A stretch of 64,000 nt of DNA from Polyangiaceae bacterium (GTDB taxonomy: Bacteria > Myxococcota_A > Polyangia > Polyangiales > Polyangiaceae), in contig JAICTZ010000029.1 in the NCBI GenBank assembly GCA_025936115.1, positions 1-64,000 on the forward strand. The letters run 5' to 3'. Of this stretch, positions 26,774 to 36,834 are shown piece by piece (the first letter of the stretch is position 1; the number at the start of each line of letters is the position of its first letter). The translations under genes were made by a program, and so were the position numbers. The notes beneath the pieces were generated by a model. That model saw nothing but the letters and a program-made list of their open reading frames with translations, was not told where the DNA came from and did no database searches.

Positions 26774-27181
26774 TTACTGAGGCGCGCCGCACTTGGCCCA
26801 GACGAGGACCTGCTTCTTTTCGGCGTCGGTAGCGGCGGGGAGCCGGGAGTCCTCCGGAGGCATCGCGCCGCGCGCGTCCTCGTAGAGCTCCTGGGCCGCG
26901 GGGATCGCGGACTCTTTTGCAGCCATGTACGTGTCGTAGTTGATGTTCACCGGAGCTGCCTCGGCGCCCATGCCCTTGCGAGCATCGCCCGTCTTGGTCG
27001 TGGAATGGCACTGCGTACACGTGGTCTGGAACAACGTGACCTGCGCGTACGTCGGAACGGTCTCCTTGGTGCAATCCACTGCCGGGAGCTGCACCTCGTC
27101 TTCGCTTTCCTTGCTGTCGTCGTCGCCTCCACTGCAGCCGCCAGCAAAAATGATCAGACCGAGAACCAAGAGTCGCTTCAT
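26774..27181 (-). CDS. Small c-type cytochrome-like lipoprotein
   Basis: 135 residues. Lipobox AGGC, Cys16, with a following acidic spacer (GGDDDSKESEDE). A single haem site CTQCH lies near residue 58, and a downstream Met in RGAMPPED could be the sixth ligand. A final CGAPQ ends the protein. This fits one-haem cytochromes of the planctomycete/myxobacterial cytochrome type. A redox partner may be the CxxCH-containing DUF1592 protein at 31463, but nothing links them beyond proximity. Confidence 0.8.
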   Translation of the reverse strand: MKRLLVLGLIIFAGGCSGGDDDSKESEDEVQLPAVDCTKETVPTYAQVTLFQTTCTQCHSTTKTGDARKGMGAEAAPVNINYDTYMAAKESAIPAAQELYEDARGAMPPEDSRLPAATDAEKKQVLVWAKCGAPQ

Positions 27182-27341
27182 ATGATCCAGTGTCTCCGTT
27201 CGCAGGAGTAACCTGACGCGCGGGATGTAGGCTAGCTGGATCGCACTGCCGACCCTTCAACGTTGCCCGAATTATGCGGCAGCGGCGGCAGCAGCGGGCA
27301 CGCGTACTGACGGATTTCTGTGCAGACCGCCACTGCAACAG

Positions 27342-28973
27342 GTGCACTGGATCACGATCGGCCGCTCCACCAGCGTCCTCGCGCTGTCCGCTGCGACCGG
27401 GTTCGGCTGCGCATCGAACAACGGCACTGCCGGTACCGAACCTAACGCCGGCGCCGCTGGCGTGTCGGCGTTGGCGGGCGGCGGTGGCGTGAGTCCGAGC
27501 GGCGCAGCTGGTCAGGCTCCCGTAGGCGCGGCAGGAACCGATGGCCTCGGAGGCACTGGCGTAGGCCGCGGCGGTAGCAGCTCCGGTCAATCGGCGAGCG
27601 GGGGAAGGTCAGGCGCAGACGGCAGTGGGTCGGGCGGCGGCGGCACTGCGGGACGCGGCGGAATGGAGGGCGGCTTTGCGGGCAGAAGTGCGGGTGCTGG
27701 TGCTGGCGGGAGTGCCAGTGGTGGAAAAGCGGGTGGTGCCGGCGCTGGAGGCGCCAGCGCGGGACGAGGGGGCTCGCTGAACGCAGGCGGCGCGGGAGGT
27801 GCATCGGGTGCCGGCGGCATGGCGGGAGCCGGAGCCATGACCTCGGGGCCGCCGATGGGCTGGGCTTCCTGGAATACCTTCGCCGCGAAGATCAATTACA
27901 CGGTCATCAAGGGCCAGGCGGATGCCATGGCATCGAGCGGCCTCAAGGCGGCAGGATATCAATTCGTCAATATCGATGAAGGCTGGTGGCAAGGTACGCG
28001 CGATTCGTCGGGGAACATCACCGTCGATACATCGGATTGGCCGGGCGGCATGCAGGCAATTGCCGACTACATTCACGGCCTCGGGCTCAAAGCCGGCATT
28101 TACACCGACGCCGGCAAGGACGGCTGCGGCTACTACTACCCCACGGGGCGTCCCGCGGCGCCCGGATCGGGCAGCGAGGGACACTACGATCAAGACTTTC
28201 TCGCGTTCTCGAAATGGGGGTTCGATTTCGTCAAAGTGGACTGGTGCGGCGGCGACAAGGAAGGCCTCGACGCAGCCACCGCCTACAAAGCGATTGCGAG
28301 CTCGATCGCGAAGGCGACGGCGCAGACAAGCCGACCCATGGTCTTATCGGTCTGCAACTGGGGCAACCAGAGTCCGTGGAACTGGGCGCCCGCCATCGCG
28401 ACGATGTGGCGCACGAGTCAGGACATCATCTATTACGGCAACGCACCCGAGATCAGCAAAGTCTTCGGGAACTTCGACTCGGCCCAGCACGCAACGGCGC
28501 AAAGCCCGGGGCACTACAACGATCCGGACATGCTCATCGTCGGCATGTCCGGCTTTTCGCAAGCGCAAAACCGCACGCACTTCGCGCTCTGGGCCATCTC
28601 GAGCGCGCCGCTCTTGGCCGGTAACCAGCTCGACACGATGAGCAACGACACGAAGAGCGTCCTCACCAACGCCGAAGTCATCGCGATCGATCAAGATCCC
28701 CTCGCCCACCAGGGCACGAAAGTCTCCGACGACAGCGGGCGGCAGGTCTATAGCAAGGTGCTCTCGGGCACGAACCGGCGCGCCGTCCTACTGCTCAACC
28801 GGTCGACGTCCGCCGCCATGATCACGGTGCGCTTCGCGGATATCGGGCTCGGCACGACGGCCTCGGTGCGCAACGTTTGGACCGCGACCGACCTCGGCAG
28901 TCAGACGACGAGCTACGCCACGAGCGTTCCCGCGCAAGATTCCGTGCTGCTCGTCGTCACGGGCGGCGCGTAG
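27342..28973 (+). CDS. GH27 alpha-galactosidase-like lipoprotein
   Basis: 543 residues from a GTG. The signal peptide ends GFGC (Cys23), a weak lipobox. An arm of Gly/Ala/Ser extends to about residue 168. The (beta/alpha)8 domain opens with PPMGWASWNTF, has NIDEGWW, the nucleophile Asp300 in VKVDWCGG, acid/base Asp361 in WRTSQDI, and NDPDMLIVG. A C-terminal all-beta domain (VLLLNRSTSAAMITVRF) completes the normal GH27 build. Members cleave terminal alpha-galactose from galactomannan and oligosaccharides, or beta-L-arabinopyranose. The exact specificity cannot be read from sequence. Confidence 0.88.
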   Translation: MHWITIGRSTSVLALSAATGFGCASNNGTAGTEPNAGAAGVSALAGGGGVSPSGAAGQAPVGAAGTDGLGGTGVGRGGSSSGQSASGGRSGADGSGSGGGGTAGRGGMEGGFAGRSAGAGAGGSASGGKAGGAGAGGASAGRGGSLNAGGAGGASGAGGMAGAGAMTSGPPMGWASWNTFAAKINYTVIKGQADAMASSGLKAAGYQFVNIDEGWWQGTRDSSGNITVDTSDWPGGMQAIADYIHGLGLKAGIYTDAGKDGCGYYYPTGRPAAPGSGSEGHYDQDFLAFSKWGFDFVKVDWCGGDKEGLDAATAYKAIASSIAKATAQTSRPMVLSVCNWGNQSPWNWAPAIATMWRTSQDIIYYGNAPEISKVFGNFDSAQHATAQSPGHYNDPDMLIVGMSGFSQAQNRTHFALWAISSAPLLAGNQLDTMSNDTKSVLTNAEVIAIDQDPLAHQGTKVSDDSGRQVYSKVLSGTNRRAVLLLNRSTSAAMITVRFADIGLGTTASVRNVWTATDLGSQTTSYATSVPAQDSVLLVVTGGA

Positions 28974-29078
28974 GCCGGCACGGTCGCTCACGACCGGTCG
29001 AAGGCGCCCCACGCGCCAGATTTCGGCGCCGCGCGATTGTTGAACCGAAACGCTTGGCTCGCGTCGTCCGCGTCTACG

Positions 29079-31280
29079 ATGAAACATGTCCGAACGGCGG
29101 TCGCAATCCTGACGACGGCGTGTATTTCGTGTTCGAGCTCGGAGAACGCGCCGGGGACGGCGGGCATGAACGCCGGCGCGACGGCGGGCACCACGGCGCA
29201 CGGAGGAAATGCAGGAGGCTCGGGAGCTCCCGCCGTGTCCGGCGGCGTTGGCGGTCGCTCTGCAACCTCGGGCGCCGGCGGTCGCTCTGCAGAATCCGGC
29301 GGGGCGGGCGCGAACACTGCGGGCGGCAACGCCGTGGCCGGCTCTTCGGGTCGCGAGCAAACGGCGGGGCGGGGCGGCATGTCGGCCACTGGCGCGGGCG
29401 GGAGCGGCGGCGTCGCCGGGATGGGCGGGAAGCCGAGCACCGCTGGCTCGGCGGGCAGCGGGGGCGGAGGGGCTGGCGCAATGGCTGGCGCCGGCGGCAG
29501 CCCTGCGACGGACGGGAACGTTTACGTGTCGCCGACGGGAGATGACTCGAACGCGGGCACGCTGGCAGCGCCCGTGAAGACCCTCACGAAGGCGCGCGAT
29601 CTCGCGCGAGCGCTCACCGCGAACATGAGCGCGGACGTGAAAGTGGTCTTGCGTGACGGCACCTACCCGGTGAGCAGCACCCTGACGCTCGCCAATGCGG
29701 ACTCAGGCAAGAACGGCTTTTACGTCAAGTACGTCGCCTATCCAGGCGAACGGCCGCTCATCACGGGAGGCAAACCCGTCACGGGCTGGCAGCCGGCGGC
29801 CGGCATGGCTGGCGTCTATTCGGCCTCGACAGGGACGGCGCGGTTTCGACAGCTCTACGTGAACGGCGTCAAAGCGATCCGCGCGCGCACACCGAACCTC
29901 GACGCGAGCGGCGCCGCCAATTTCTATCGACTCACGGGCTGGGACAAGACGGCGCACAACGTGCAGCTCTCGAGCTCCGACGTATCAAACTGGAACAATC
30001 TCTCGCAGGTCGAGATGCACTTGATGGTGGCCTGGGCAGACGCCACGTTGCGGCTTGCGTCGATCGCCAATTCTGGCGGGACCGCTAGCGTCAAGTTCCA
30101 GAGCGCCGAGGACGCGCTGCTCTTCACGCGGCCGAATCCACGACTGGATCAGGTGGGTTGGGGCTCGGGTCGCGCGCTGTATTTCGAGAACGCGCTCGAG
30201 ATGCTGGACCAACCCGGGGAGTGGTACCTCGACGAGACGGCCAACGTCCTCTACTACAAACCGCGCGCGGGTGAGGACATGGCGACTGCCACCGTGATCG
30301 CGCCGATGCTCGAGACGCTCATGAGCATCACGGGCACGAGCACGTCCGATCAGGCGAGCTACCTCTGGTTCGAGGGCCTTACCTTCGCCCATTCGACCTA
30401 CCTGCGCCCGAGTCAGTACGGTTATCTCGACGCCCAAGCGGGCCAGTACAATCTCACGGCCGACGCCAACAATAATCAGACCGTGGGGCGGCCGCCGGCC
30501 GCGGTGAGCGTCACGAACGCCAACCACGTGCACTTCGAGAAGAACCTGTTCACCGAGCTCGGGGCGACGGGCCTCGATTTCGTCTCGGGCACGCACGACG
30601 ACCTCATCATCGGCAACGCGTTCACCGACATCGCCGGTAACGGCATTTCAGTCGGCAAGTTCGTCGCCAGCGACACGACGGAGTTTCACGTCGCGTACAA
30701 CCCGAGCGACAAGAACGAAATCTGCACGCGCGACACGGTCAAAGACAACTTCATCGACAACGTCACGACGGAGTTCCAAGGCGCATGCGGCATTGCCGCC
30801 GGCTATCCCGCCTACATCGACATCGAGCACAACGAGCTCGCGCACACGAACTACACCGGTATCTCGGTCGGCTTCGGTTGGACGGCGTCACCGACCGCGA
30901 TGACCAACAACAAGATCAACTACAACAACATCCACCACGTCGTGCAGGTCCTCGCCGACGGGGCCGCCATTTACGTGCTGTCCAATCAGGGCACGGGCTC
31001 GGAGATGCAGTACAACTACTTGCACGACTATTCGACGAGCAACTGGGCCGATTACGGCTCGAATGGTCTCTACCTCGACGAGAAGACGTCCGGTTACACG
31101 GTGGCTCACAACGTGATGGTCAACTGCCCGACCAACGTCGCGCAGAACCAGACTGGAACGAACAGCATCACCGACAACGGCGCGAACCCGAGCGGCGCCC
31201 AGAACACGATCGCGACGGCCGGCATCGAGGCGAGCTACGCCGACATCAAGAAGCTCGCGATCGTGCCGGCGAAGTTTTAG
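29079..31280 (+). CDS. Right-handed beta-helix lipoprotein, GH141-like
   Basis: 733 residues from the ATG at 29079; the longer frame adds 14 residues ahead of the signal peptide. Lipobox CISC, Cys18, then a Gly/Ala arm to about residue 145. The domain starts NVYVSPTGDDSNAGT, has VVLRDGTYPVSSTLTL, PLITGGKPVTGW, DQPGEWYLDETANVLYY and parallel-beta-helix coils with Asn/His turns to the end. The PGEWYLD..A..LYY segment is characteristic of GH141-like (and related GH120-type) beta-helix glycosidases acting on fucose- or xylose-containing pectin and xylan. A paralogue lies at 41491. Confidence 0.8.
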   Translation: MKHVRTAVAILTTACISCSSSENAPGTAGMNAGATAGTTAHGGNAGGSGAPAVSGGVGGRSATSGAGGRSAESGGAGANTAGGNAVAGSSGREQTAGRGGMSATGAGGSGGVAGMGGKPSTAGSAGSGGGGAGAMAGAGGSPATDGNVYVSPTGDDSNAGTLAAPVKTLTKARDLARALTANMSADVKVVLRDGTYPVSSTLTLANADSGKNGFYVKYVAYPGERPLITGGKPVTGWQPAAGMAGVYSASTGTARFRQLYVNGVKAIRARTPNLDASGAANFYRLTGWDKTAHNVQLSSSDVSNWNNLSQVEMHLMVAWADATLRLASIANSGGTASVKFQSAEDALLFTRPNPRLDQVGWGSGRALYFENALEMLDQPGEWYLDETANVLYYKPRAGEDMATATVIAPMLETLMSITGTSTSDQASYLWFEGLTFAHSTYLRPSQYGYLDAQAGQYNLTADANNNQTVGRPPAAVSVTNANHVHFEKNLFTELGATGLDFVSGTHDDLIIGNAFTDIAGNGISVGKFVASDTTEFHVAYNPSDKNEICTRDTVKDNFIDNVTTEFQGACGIAAGYPAYIDIEHNELAHTNYTGISVGFGWTASPTAMTNNKINYNNIHHVVQVLADGAAIYVLSNQGTGSEMQYNYLHDYSTSNWADYGSNGLYLDEKTSGYTVAHNVMVNCPTNVAQNQTGTNSITDNGANPSGAQNTIATAGIEASYADIKKLAIVPAKF

Positions 31281-31299
31281 CGGGTGCCGGAGCCGTGCC

Positions 31300-31311
31300 G
31301 TGACGCGTCAC
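31300..31311. promoter_or_regulatory. 12-bp perfect palindrome
   Basis: GTGACGCGTCAC lies 20 bases after the beta-helix gene and 152 bases before the DUF1592 gene. It could be a transcription-factor site; no known factor is assigned. Confidence 0.25.
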
Positions 31312-31462
31312 AGCTCGACTCGAATCGCACGTCTCTCGAAAATTGCGGCACTAGCGCAGCTGCGCGCGCCACTCCGCAGGCTGCGCGTGCATAGGCCCGC
31401 GCACCGCGCGTCCGATGCGAATTTCGTAAACTAGCGTGCGCGCCGCGACAGTAGTCCACGGA

Positions 31463-33355
31463 ATGGAACGCAAAGCTGTCGTGGGCGGCAGATGGGCGCG
31501 GACGCCGTTTGCTCTTCTAGGCGTCCTGGCGAGCTGCCTCGCCGGCTGCTCGACTACCATCGTCCGCGACGCGCCCTCGGGCGATCCTGGCGGCTCCGCT
31601 GGCGCCACGTCGCCGAGCGCGACGGGCGGCAGCTCCGGCGCACTCGGCGGCAGCGCCAACGGCGCGGGGGGCTCCTCCAGCGTCAACGGGGGCGCCTCGG
31701 CCGGCCAAAGCACGGGGGGCAACAGCGCCTCGAGTGGCGGCACGGGCTCGAGCGGCGGTACGGGGGCGACGGGCGGCAGCGGCACCACAGCGCCGCCGCA
31801 AAGCCAATGTGCGGACCAATCTGCCGTGATGCCCGGCCGCGCGCCGCTCCGCCGCCTCACGAAGGTCGAATACAATAACACCGTTCGCGATCTGCTCGGG
31901 GACACGACCCAGCCCGCTTACGCGTTACCAACCGAGCTTTCGGGCAACGGCTTCGGCAACGATGCCGACCAGCAGCCGGTGCCCGAGGTGCTGGCTGAAG
32001 GGTATGAAAGCCTGGCCGCCGATATCGCCTCACGCATGACCGCGAGTCCGACGCTGCTCGGCGCGCTCGACGCGTGCGCTTCGAATCCGACGAGCGCAAG
32101 CGAGTCGAGCTGCGCGCGAACCATCATTCAAAAGTTCGTCCCCAAGGCCTACCGGCGGCCGCTGGCGACGGGCGAGGCGGACGACTACGCGGCGCTGTAT
32201 CAGAGCGTGCGCGCGAACGATACCTTCGCGAGCGCCATCGCCGCCGTGATCGAGGCCGTGTTGCAATCGCCGGAGTTTCTTTACCGCGTGGAGTTCGGCG
32301 TAGCGGACGCCGCCAATCCGTCGCTCAAGCGCCCGACGGGTTACGAGATGGCGACGCGCTTGTCGTACTTCTTTTGGAAAACCATGCCGGATGCTGAGCT
32401 CACGGCGGCGGCCGAGCGCGGCGACCTCGGCACGAGCAGCGGTGTCCGCGCACAAGCCGAGCGTCTCGTTGCCGACGCAAAGACACGCGACACCGTGCGC
32501 TTCTTCTTCGAGGGGCTCTTGCCTCTCACCGGCGTGACGGACGAGGCGCGCGATCCCTTGCAGTATCCGAGCTTCAGCTCGGCGATCGGCGCGCTGATGC
32601 TGACCGAGACGCGCACCTACCTCGACTATGAAGTCTTCGACGGGCCGGGGACCTGGAGCGGGATTCTCACCGAACCGTACACGTTCGTGAACCAGACCCT
32701 CGCGACGTACTACGGCATCCCGGGCGTGACCGGCGACAGCTTCCAGAAGGTGCCCGTCGATACGACGCAGCGCCTCGGTTTGCTCACGCAGGGTGCGATC
32801 ATGACCGGCACGACCGTGACGAATTTCACGAATCCGGTGCGGCGCGGCGCCTTCATCCTCAATCAGCTCATGTGCCGCAATCTGCAAGTGCCGATCGGCC
32901 TCATGGTCACGCCGCCCGATCCGTACTCGGCGGCAACCGCACGCGAGCGTTACTCGCTTCACAGCAAAAATTCCGCGTGCGCCGGTTGCCATCAACAGCT
33001 CGATCCCATGGGCTTTCCGTTCGAAAACTACGACGCGGTCGGGCTCTATCGCACGACGGAGAACGGCGAGACCATCGACGCTTCCGGCGCAGTCCCAGAC
33101 ATGGACGACGGCGAGGTGAGCGGGCCGCTCGAGCTCATCCAAAAGCTCGCGCAGAACGACGAAGTGCAGGCCTGCTTCGCCTCGAAATGGCTGGATTTCG
33201 GCTACGGGCAGACGCTCAACGGGGGCAGTCCGGACGACGTGTGCACGCGCGAAGCGCTGGCCGCGAAGTTTCGCGAGGGCGGGTTCAACGTGAAAAACCT
33301 GTTGGTCGAGCTCACGCAAACGGACGGCTTTCTCTACCTCGGAGCTCAGGAATGA
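31463..33355 (+). CDS. DUF1592-family c-type-cytochrome lipoprotein
   Basis: 630 residues from the ATG at 31463. Lipobox LAGC, Cys29, with a Gly/Ser arm to about residue 120. Domains in order follow the set always found together in planctomycetes and myxobacteria: DUF1587 (RRLTKVEYNNTVRDLLGD), DUF1595 (AYRRPLATGEADDYAALY), DUF1592 (YEMATRLSYFFWKTMPDAEL), DUF1588 (RRGAFILNQLMC) with a haem site CAGCHQQ, and DUF1585 (FENYDAVGLYRT). The single CxxCH implies electron transfer. The stop overlaps the next gene by ATGA, so the two proteins are made together. Biochemical role is unproven. Confidence 0.9.
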   Translation: MERKAVVGGRWARTPFALLGVLASCLAGCSTTIVRDAPSGDPGGSAGATSPSATGGSSGALGGSANGAGGSSSVNGGASAGQSTGGNSASSGGTGSSGGTGATGGSGTTAPPQSQCADQSAVMPGRAPLRRLTKVEYNNTVRDLLGDTTQPAYALPTELSGNGFGNDADQQPVPEVLAEGYESLAADIASRMTASPTLLGALDACASNPTSASESSCARTIIQKFVPKAYRRPLATGEADDYAALYQSVRANDTFASAIAAVIEAVLQSPEFLYRVEFGVADAANPSLKRPTGYEMATRLSYFFWKTMPDAELTAAAERGDLGTSSGVRAQAERLVADAKTRDTVRFFFEGLLPLTGVTDEARDPLQYPSFSSAIGALMLTETRTYLDYEVFDGPGTWSGILTEPYTFVNQTLATYYGIPGVTGDSFQKVPVDTTQRLGLLTQGAIMTGTTVTNFTNPVRRGAFILNQLMCRNLQVPIGLMVTPPDPYSAATARERYSLHSKNSACAGCHQQLDPMGFPFENYDAVGLYRTTENGETIDASGAVPDMDDGEVSGPLELIQKLAQNDEVQACFASKWLDFGYGQTLNGGSPDDVCTREALAAKFREGGFNVKNLLVELTQTDGFLYLGAQE

Positions 33356-34752
33356 CGACGAACAAGTTCCGTTTGAGTCGGCGCGCCGTCATTCGTGGCG
33401 CGGGAACGATTGCGATCGGGCTTCCGTGGCTAGAGTGCATGGAAGACGACGTCAAAGCGCAAGCGGCGCCCGCGACGGCGCAGCGCTTCGTGGGCGTCTA
33501 CCAGCCCGGCGGCACGGTGATTGACAAGTGGCGACCGACGGGCAGCGAAAGCGCCCCCGTGTACGGAACCATTCTCGCGCCGCTCGAACCGGTGAAGGAC
33601 AAGCTTATCGTCGTAGACGGCCTCGAGATGAAGTCGGCGATCGGCGAGCAGCACCAGTCCGGCATGGTTGCGTTCTTGACGGGAGCCGTGCAGGCCGTCG
33701 CGCAGAAGTATTCAGCGTCGAGGCCCGGCGCCGACAGCGCTTCTCTCGATCAGATCATCGCCAGCAAGATCTCCAAGAACGTGAAGCCCATGGCGAGCCT
33801 GCAGGTTGCAGTGCGCTGGGCGACGGGGAAATCACACGGTCTACTCAGCCCAATCAACGCGCTGAACTTCGAAGATACGACGGCCAATGCGCCAATGCCG
33901 CCACGCCTAGAGCCTTCGGAAATCTGGACCGCGCTCTTCGGCAGGTTGAGCCCCATGACCGCCACCATGGATGAGGCCCTCTTGCGCAAGAAGTCGATTC
34001 TGGATTTTGTCGACAAGCGCTATACGGCGCTCGCCACGCGCATGGGCGCCAGCGATCGCGCCAAGCTCGAGGATCACCTGGACAAGATCCGTGAGATCGA
34101 AAACGGTCTCACGGAGACCGGCATGCCGGTCATCGCCGCCTGCAAGCCGCCGACGCTGATCGACACGAGCGACTACAACGCCAAGTCCGGCCTGAATTCG
34201 GCCGATGACGGCTCGCTCAAGGACACGCAGACCGATCAGGCCATTCCCAAGGTCGGAACGCTCATGATGGATATGCTCGTCATGGCCCTCGCGTGCGAAC
34301 GCACGGCCGTCGCCACCTTGCAATGGAGCGACAGCGAGGCCAAACACACGTTCCCATGGCTCAACCTGAGCGAGCACCACCATTATTACCAACACGACGG
34401 CGGCTTCAACGCTCCGGCCTGCGAGAAGATCGCCATCTGGTACTCGCAGATGCATCTACATCTGCTCCAGTCGATGGCGGCCGTCGACATGGGCGGCCAC
34501 ACGCTGCTCGACGAGAGCGTCGTGCTTTTCGGCTCCGAGATCTCGGATCCGCCCACGCACAAAAAGCAGAACATGCCGTTCCTCGTGGCGGGCAACGGCG
34601 GCGGACTGCGCACGGGCCGCTGGCTCAAATATTCCGGCGGCTCACACAGCAACCTGCTCGTATCGATCTTGAACCTATTCGGAGATAGCCGGAGCAAATT
34701 CGGCAACACGCAATATTGCGACGGCCCGCTCACGAGCCCGAGCTTGACCTGA
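33352..34752 (+). CDS. DUF1552-family Tat-exported protein
   Basis: 466 residues, starting inside the ATGA overlap with the DUF1592 gene. The N-terminus has a twin-arginine motif (SRRAVIRGAG), so it is exported folded. The family pattern is present: VYQPGGTVIDKW, DGLEMKSAIGEQHQSGMVAFLTG, WSDSEAKHTFPWLNLSEHHHYYQHD and a C-terminal LFGDSRSKFGN. DUF1552 proteins belong to the alkaline-phosphatase-like/sulfatase-related DUF1501 group and nearly always pair with DUF1592 proteins. The HEH-type cluster may bind metal. Role unknown. Confidence 0.9.
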   Translation: MTTNKFRLSRRAVIRGAGTIAIGLPWLECMEDDVKAQAAPATAQRFVGVYQPGGTVIDKWRPTGSESAPVYGTILAPLEPVKDKLIVVDGLEMKSAIGEQHQSGMVAFLTGAVQAVAQKYSASRPGADSASLDQIIASKISKNVKPMASLQVAVRWATGKSHGLLSPINALNFEDTTANAPMPPRLEPSEIWTALFGRLSPMTATMDEALLRKKSILDFVDKRYTALATRMGASDRAKLEDHLDKIREIENGLTETGMPVIAACKPPTLIDTSDYNAKSGLNSADDGSLKDTQTDQAIPKVGTLMMDMLVMALACERTAVATLQWSDSEAKHTFPWLNLSEHHHYYQHDGGFNAPACEKIAIWYSQMHLHLLQSMAAVDMGGHTLLDESVVLFGSEISDPPTHKKQNMPFLVAGNGGGLRTGRWLKYSGGSHSNLLVSILNLFGDSRSKFGNTQYCDGPLTSPSLT

Positions 34753-34766
34753 GACTACGGAGTCGC

Positions 34767-34811
34767 TCGCGGACGCGGCAAAAGCTCAGGGCTCGCGCGC
34801 TGCGTCCGCGA
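34767..34811. terminator. Hairpin between the converging DUF1552 and GH30 genes
   Basis: TCGCGGACGC (34767-34776) pairs perfectly with GCGTCCGCGA (34802-34811), extended by three further pairs including a G-U in RNA. The symmetric site in the 82-base gap suits a bidirectional terminator. Confidence 0.55.
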
Positions 34812-34834
34812 CGATGGGCACCCGCGCAGCCGCG

Positions 34835-36630
34835 TTACGGCTTGCCCACGAAGGTCGTGATCGATTGCGCGCCGAGCGGCGCCGAGAATCGCGCGTCCGA
34901 CACCGCGATCGGCGTACCCGCGGTCAGGTTCGAGCTGGAAGACGTGACGTACGGCGTGACCGACGCGGGCCAACCCGCACCCGCGACGAAGAACGACACC
35001 TGCTGCGCGCTCGACCCGCTGTTCAGCGCGACAATGACGGTCGTCCCGTCGAACGGGCTCACGAACGGCACGATCTGCACCGCAGACGGCGCGCCCGAAA
35101 GGCCGACGCGCACGTACCCGGGGCGCACGAATTTGCTGAAGTTTCCCATCGCCCACACGCGTTTCGGAGGATTGGTCGCACTGCCTCCGTCGAGGAACGA
35201 CTGCGTCCACCAGTAATGCCAGCCGTTCACGCCGCCCGCGGTGACGCCTGCGTAAATCCCCCGCGCGATGTCGAGCCCCGCGTTGATCGCCGCGCCCGAC
35301 GAATACGTGATCTCCGTCTCCCACACGCGGTGAGTCATGTTCGCACCAGCCGGCGGCGACGGACGCGTCGTAGAGCTCGTGTTCGAGCCATAGTCGTGGG
35401 TCGCGATGACGGTCACGAGCGGGCTCACGCTGGAGTCGTTGAGGATCGCCGTGCCGTAGCTGTCACCGCTCCAGAGGTTGTTCCAGACGTCCGGCTCCGC
35501 GGCGAGCAAGCCGACCGGCGGGTTCAACGCCGCGAGCTTCGGTGCCAGCACCTTGATGAAGTTGTTCATCTGCGTCTTGTCGTAGAGGCACGACTGATAG
35601 CTCGCAGTGAAGTCGGGCTCGTTCTGAGCCGAAACGGCGTACAGATCCACGCCGCTCTGCTGCTTGTAGTAGGCTGGGAACGCCGCCAAGACCGCTGCCC
35701 ACGCGTCGTAGCTGCCCGTCAAGAGGTGGCCGCCATTGTTGACGTTGTCGTTGTCCTTCATGTTGGCCGGCGGCGACCACGGCGCCGCCCACACTTTGCC
35801 GCCGAACTTGACGATGGCGGGCCCGTCGACGAACGCGGCGTCGCCCATGATGTTGGGCTTGCCGCTCGTGCCGTCGATGCCGATGCGCAAGAGCGTGAGA
35901 CCGATGCCTTGGTCGGGATCGAAGAGCAGCGTCGTCAACGCCGAAGTCGAGCTCGACTTGTTCTGCCAGACGTCGGCGATGCCGAAGCCGTCCATCGTTT
36001 GATAGGTCGTCGATGGACTGACGGTGATGTCACCGGCCTGGGCCGTTCCTGGCGTCTTCATTCCTACGTACATGCCGCCCGAGCCGCCGCTACCCGCGCC
36101 CGAGCCGCCCGCGCCAGACGCGGCTCCGGCCGTGCCCCTGCCGGACGCGCCCGCGACGCCACCGCTCGCAGTACGACCACCCATTGCGGCTCGGCCACCC
36201 ATGCTCGTCGTGCCGCCCGCCTGCATCGCGCCGCCGCTCCCGATGCGCCGCCAGGACTCGACGCACCGCCCGAGCCCGACGCACCGCCCGAGCCCGACGC
36301 ACCGCCCGAGCCCGACGCACCGCCCGAGCCCGACGCACCGCCCGAGCCCAACGCACCGCTCGAAGCCGCGCTGCCGCCCAAACCAGCTGAGCCACCCGCG
36401 TTGCCAAGCGTGCCTGCGGATCCGCCCGAGCCGATGTAACCAGCTGTCCCACTACCGCCGAGTCCCGCAGCGTGCCCCGCGGTCGAGACAGTGCCGCCGA
36501 GCCCGTGCTTGCCGCCAGCCGTGGAGGTCCCGCCACTATTGTCCGGCGGCGTCCCGCCCATCGATGAACAGCCGAGGCCGCAGGTCAGAAGCGCGACGAA
36601 CGGGTACGAGCGCAGCATGCAATTTTTCAT
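34835..36630 (-). pseudogene. GH30 xylanase-like lipoprotein interrupted by a frameshift in its arm
   Basis: The signal peptide (ATG at 36630, CGLGCSS, Cys21) and first arm run in one frame to about 36230, while the rest of the arm and the whole catalytic domain lie in another frame. Restoring one G in the GCGGCGG run at about 36230-36240 joins them. The catalytic part is complete: YQTMDGFGIADVW, acid/base Glu in AQNEPDF (codon 35618-35620) and nucleophile Glu in VWETEITY (codon 35312-35314), matching GH30 glucurono- or arabinoxylanases. Either a sequencing slip, a recent mutation, or a switch. A second ATG at 36226 would give an unexported enzyme. Confidence 0.75.
36259..36366 (-). repeat. 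Six 18-bp tandem repeats encoding GGASGS units
   Basis: CGACGCACCGCCCGAGCC recurs at 36259, 36277, 36295, 36313, 36331 and, with changes, 36349. The frameshift in the GH30 gene lies just downstream in reading direction, about 20 bases outside the array. Confidence 0.85.
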
Positions 36631-36656
36631 CGTGTTCCGCGTGGTGCGAAAGAAAT

Positions 36657-36670
36657 TGGAACCGGTTCCA
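36657..36670. promoter_or_regulatory. LacI-type operator candidate upstream of GH30
   Basis: TGGAACCGGTTCCA is a perfect 14-bp palindrome 27 bases before the GH30 ATG. Its core AACCGGTT matches the AANCGNTT pattern bound by LacI-family sugar repressors. No LacI gene is in the window. Regulation by xylan-derived sugar is an inference. Confidence 0.5.
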
Positions 36671-36834
36671 GCTCGACGCGCAGGGCCGCTTACCTCGTCG
36701 CACATCCGCCGGTGATTGCGCGCGAACGCCACGCCAGGCAATTCGGCTTCAGTGATCGAGCGAAGACCGCGCCGGACGTCTCAGCAGTGGCGCAAGCGCC
36801 ACGGTTCCGTCAGCGGCAGCGACTCGTCCGGGGG

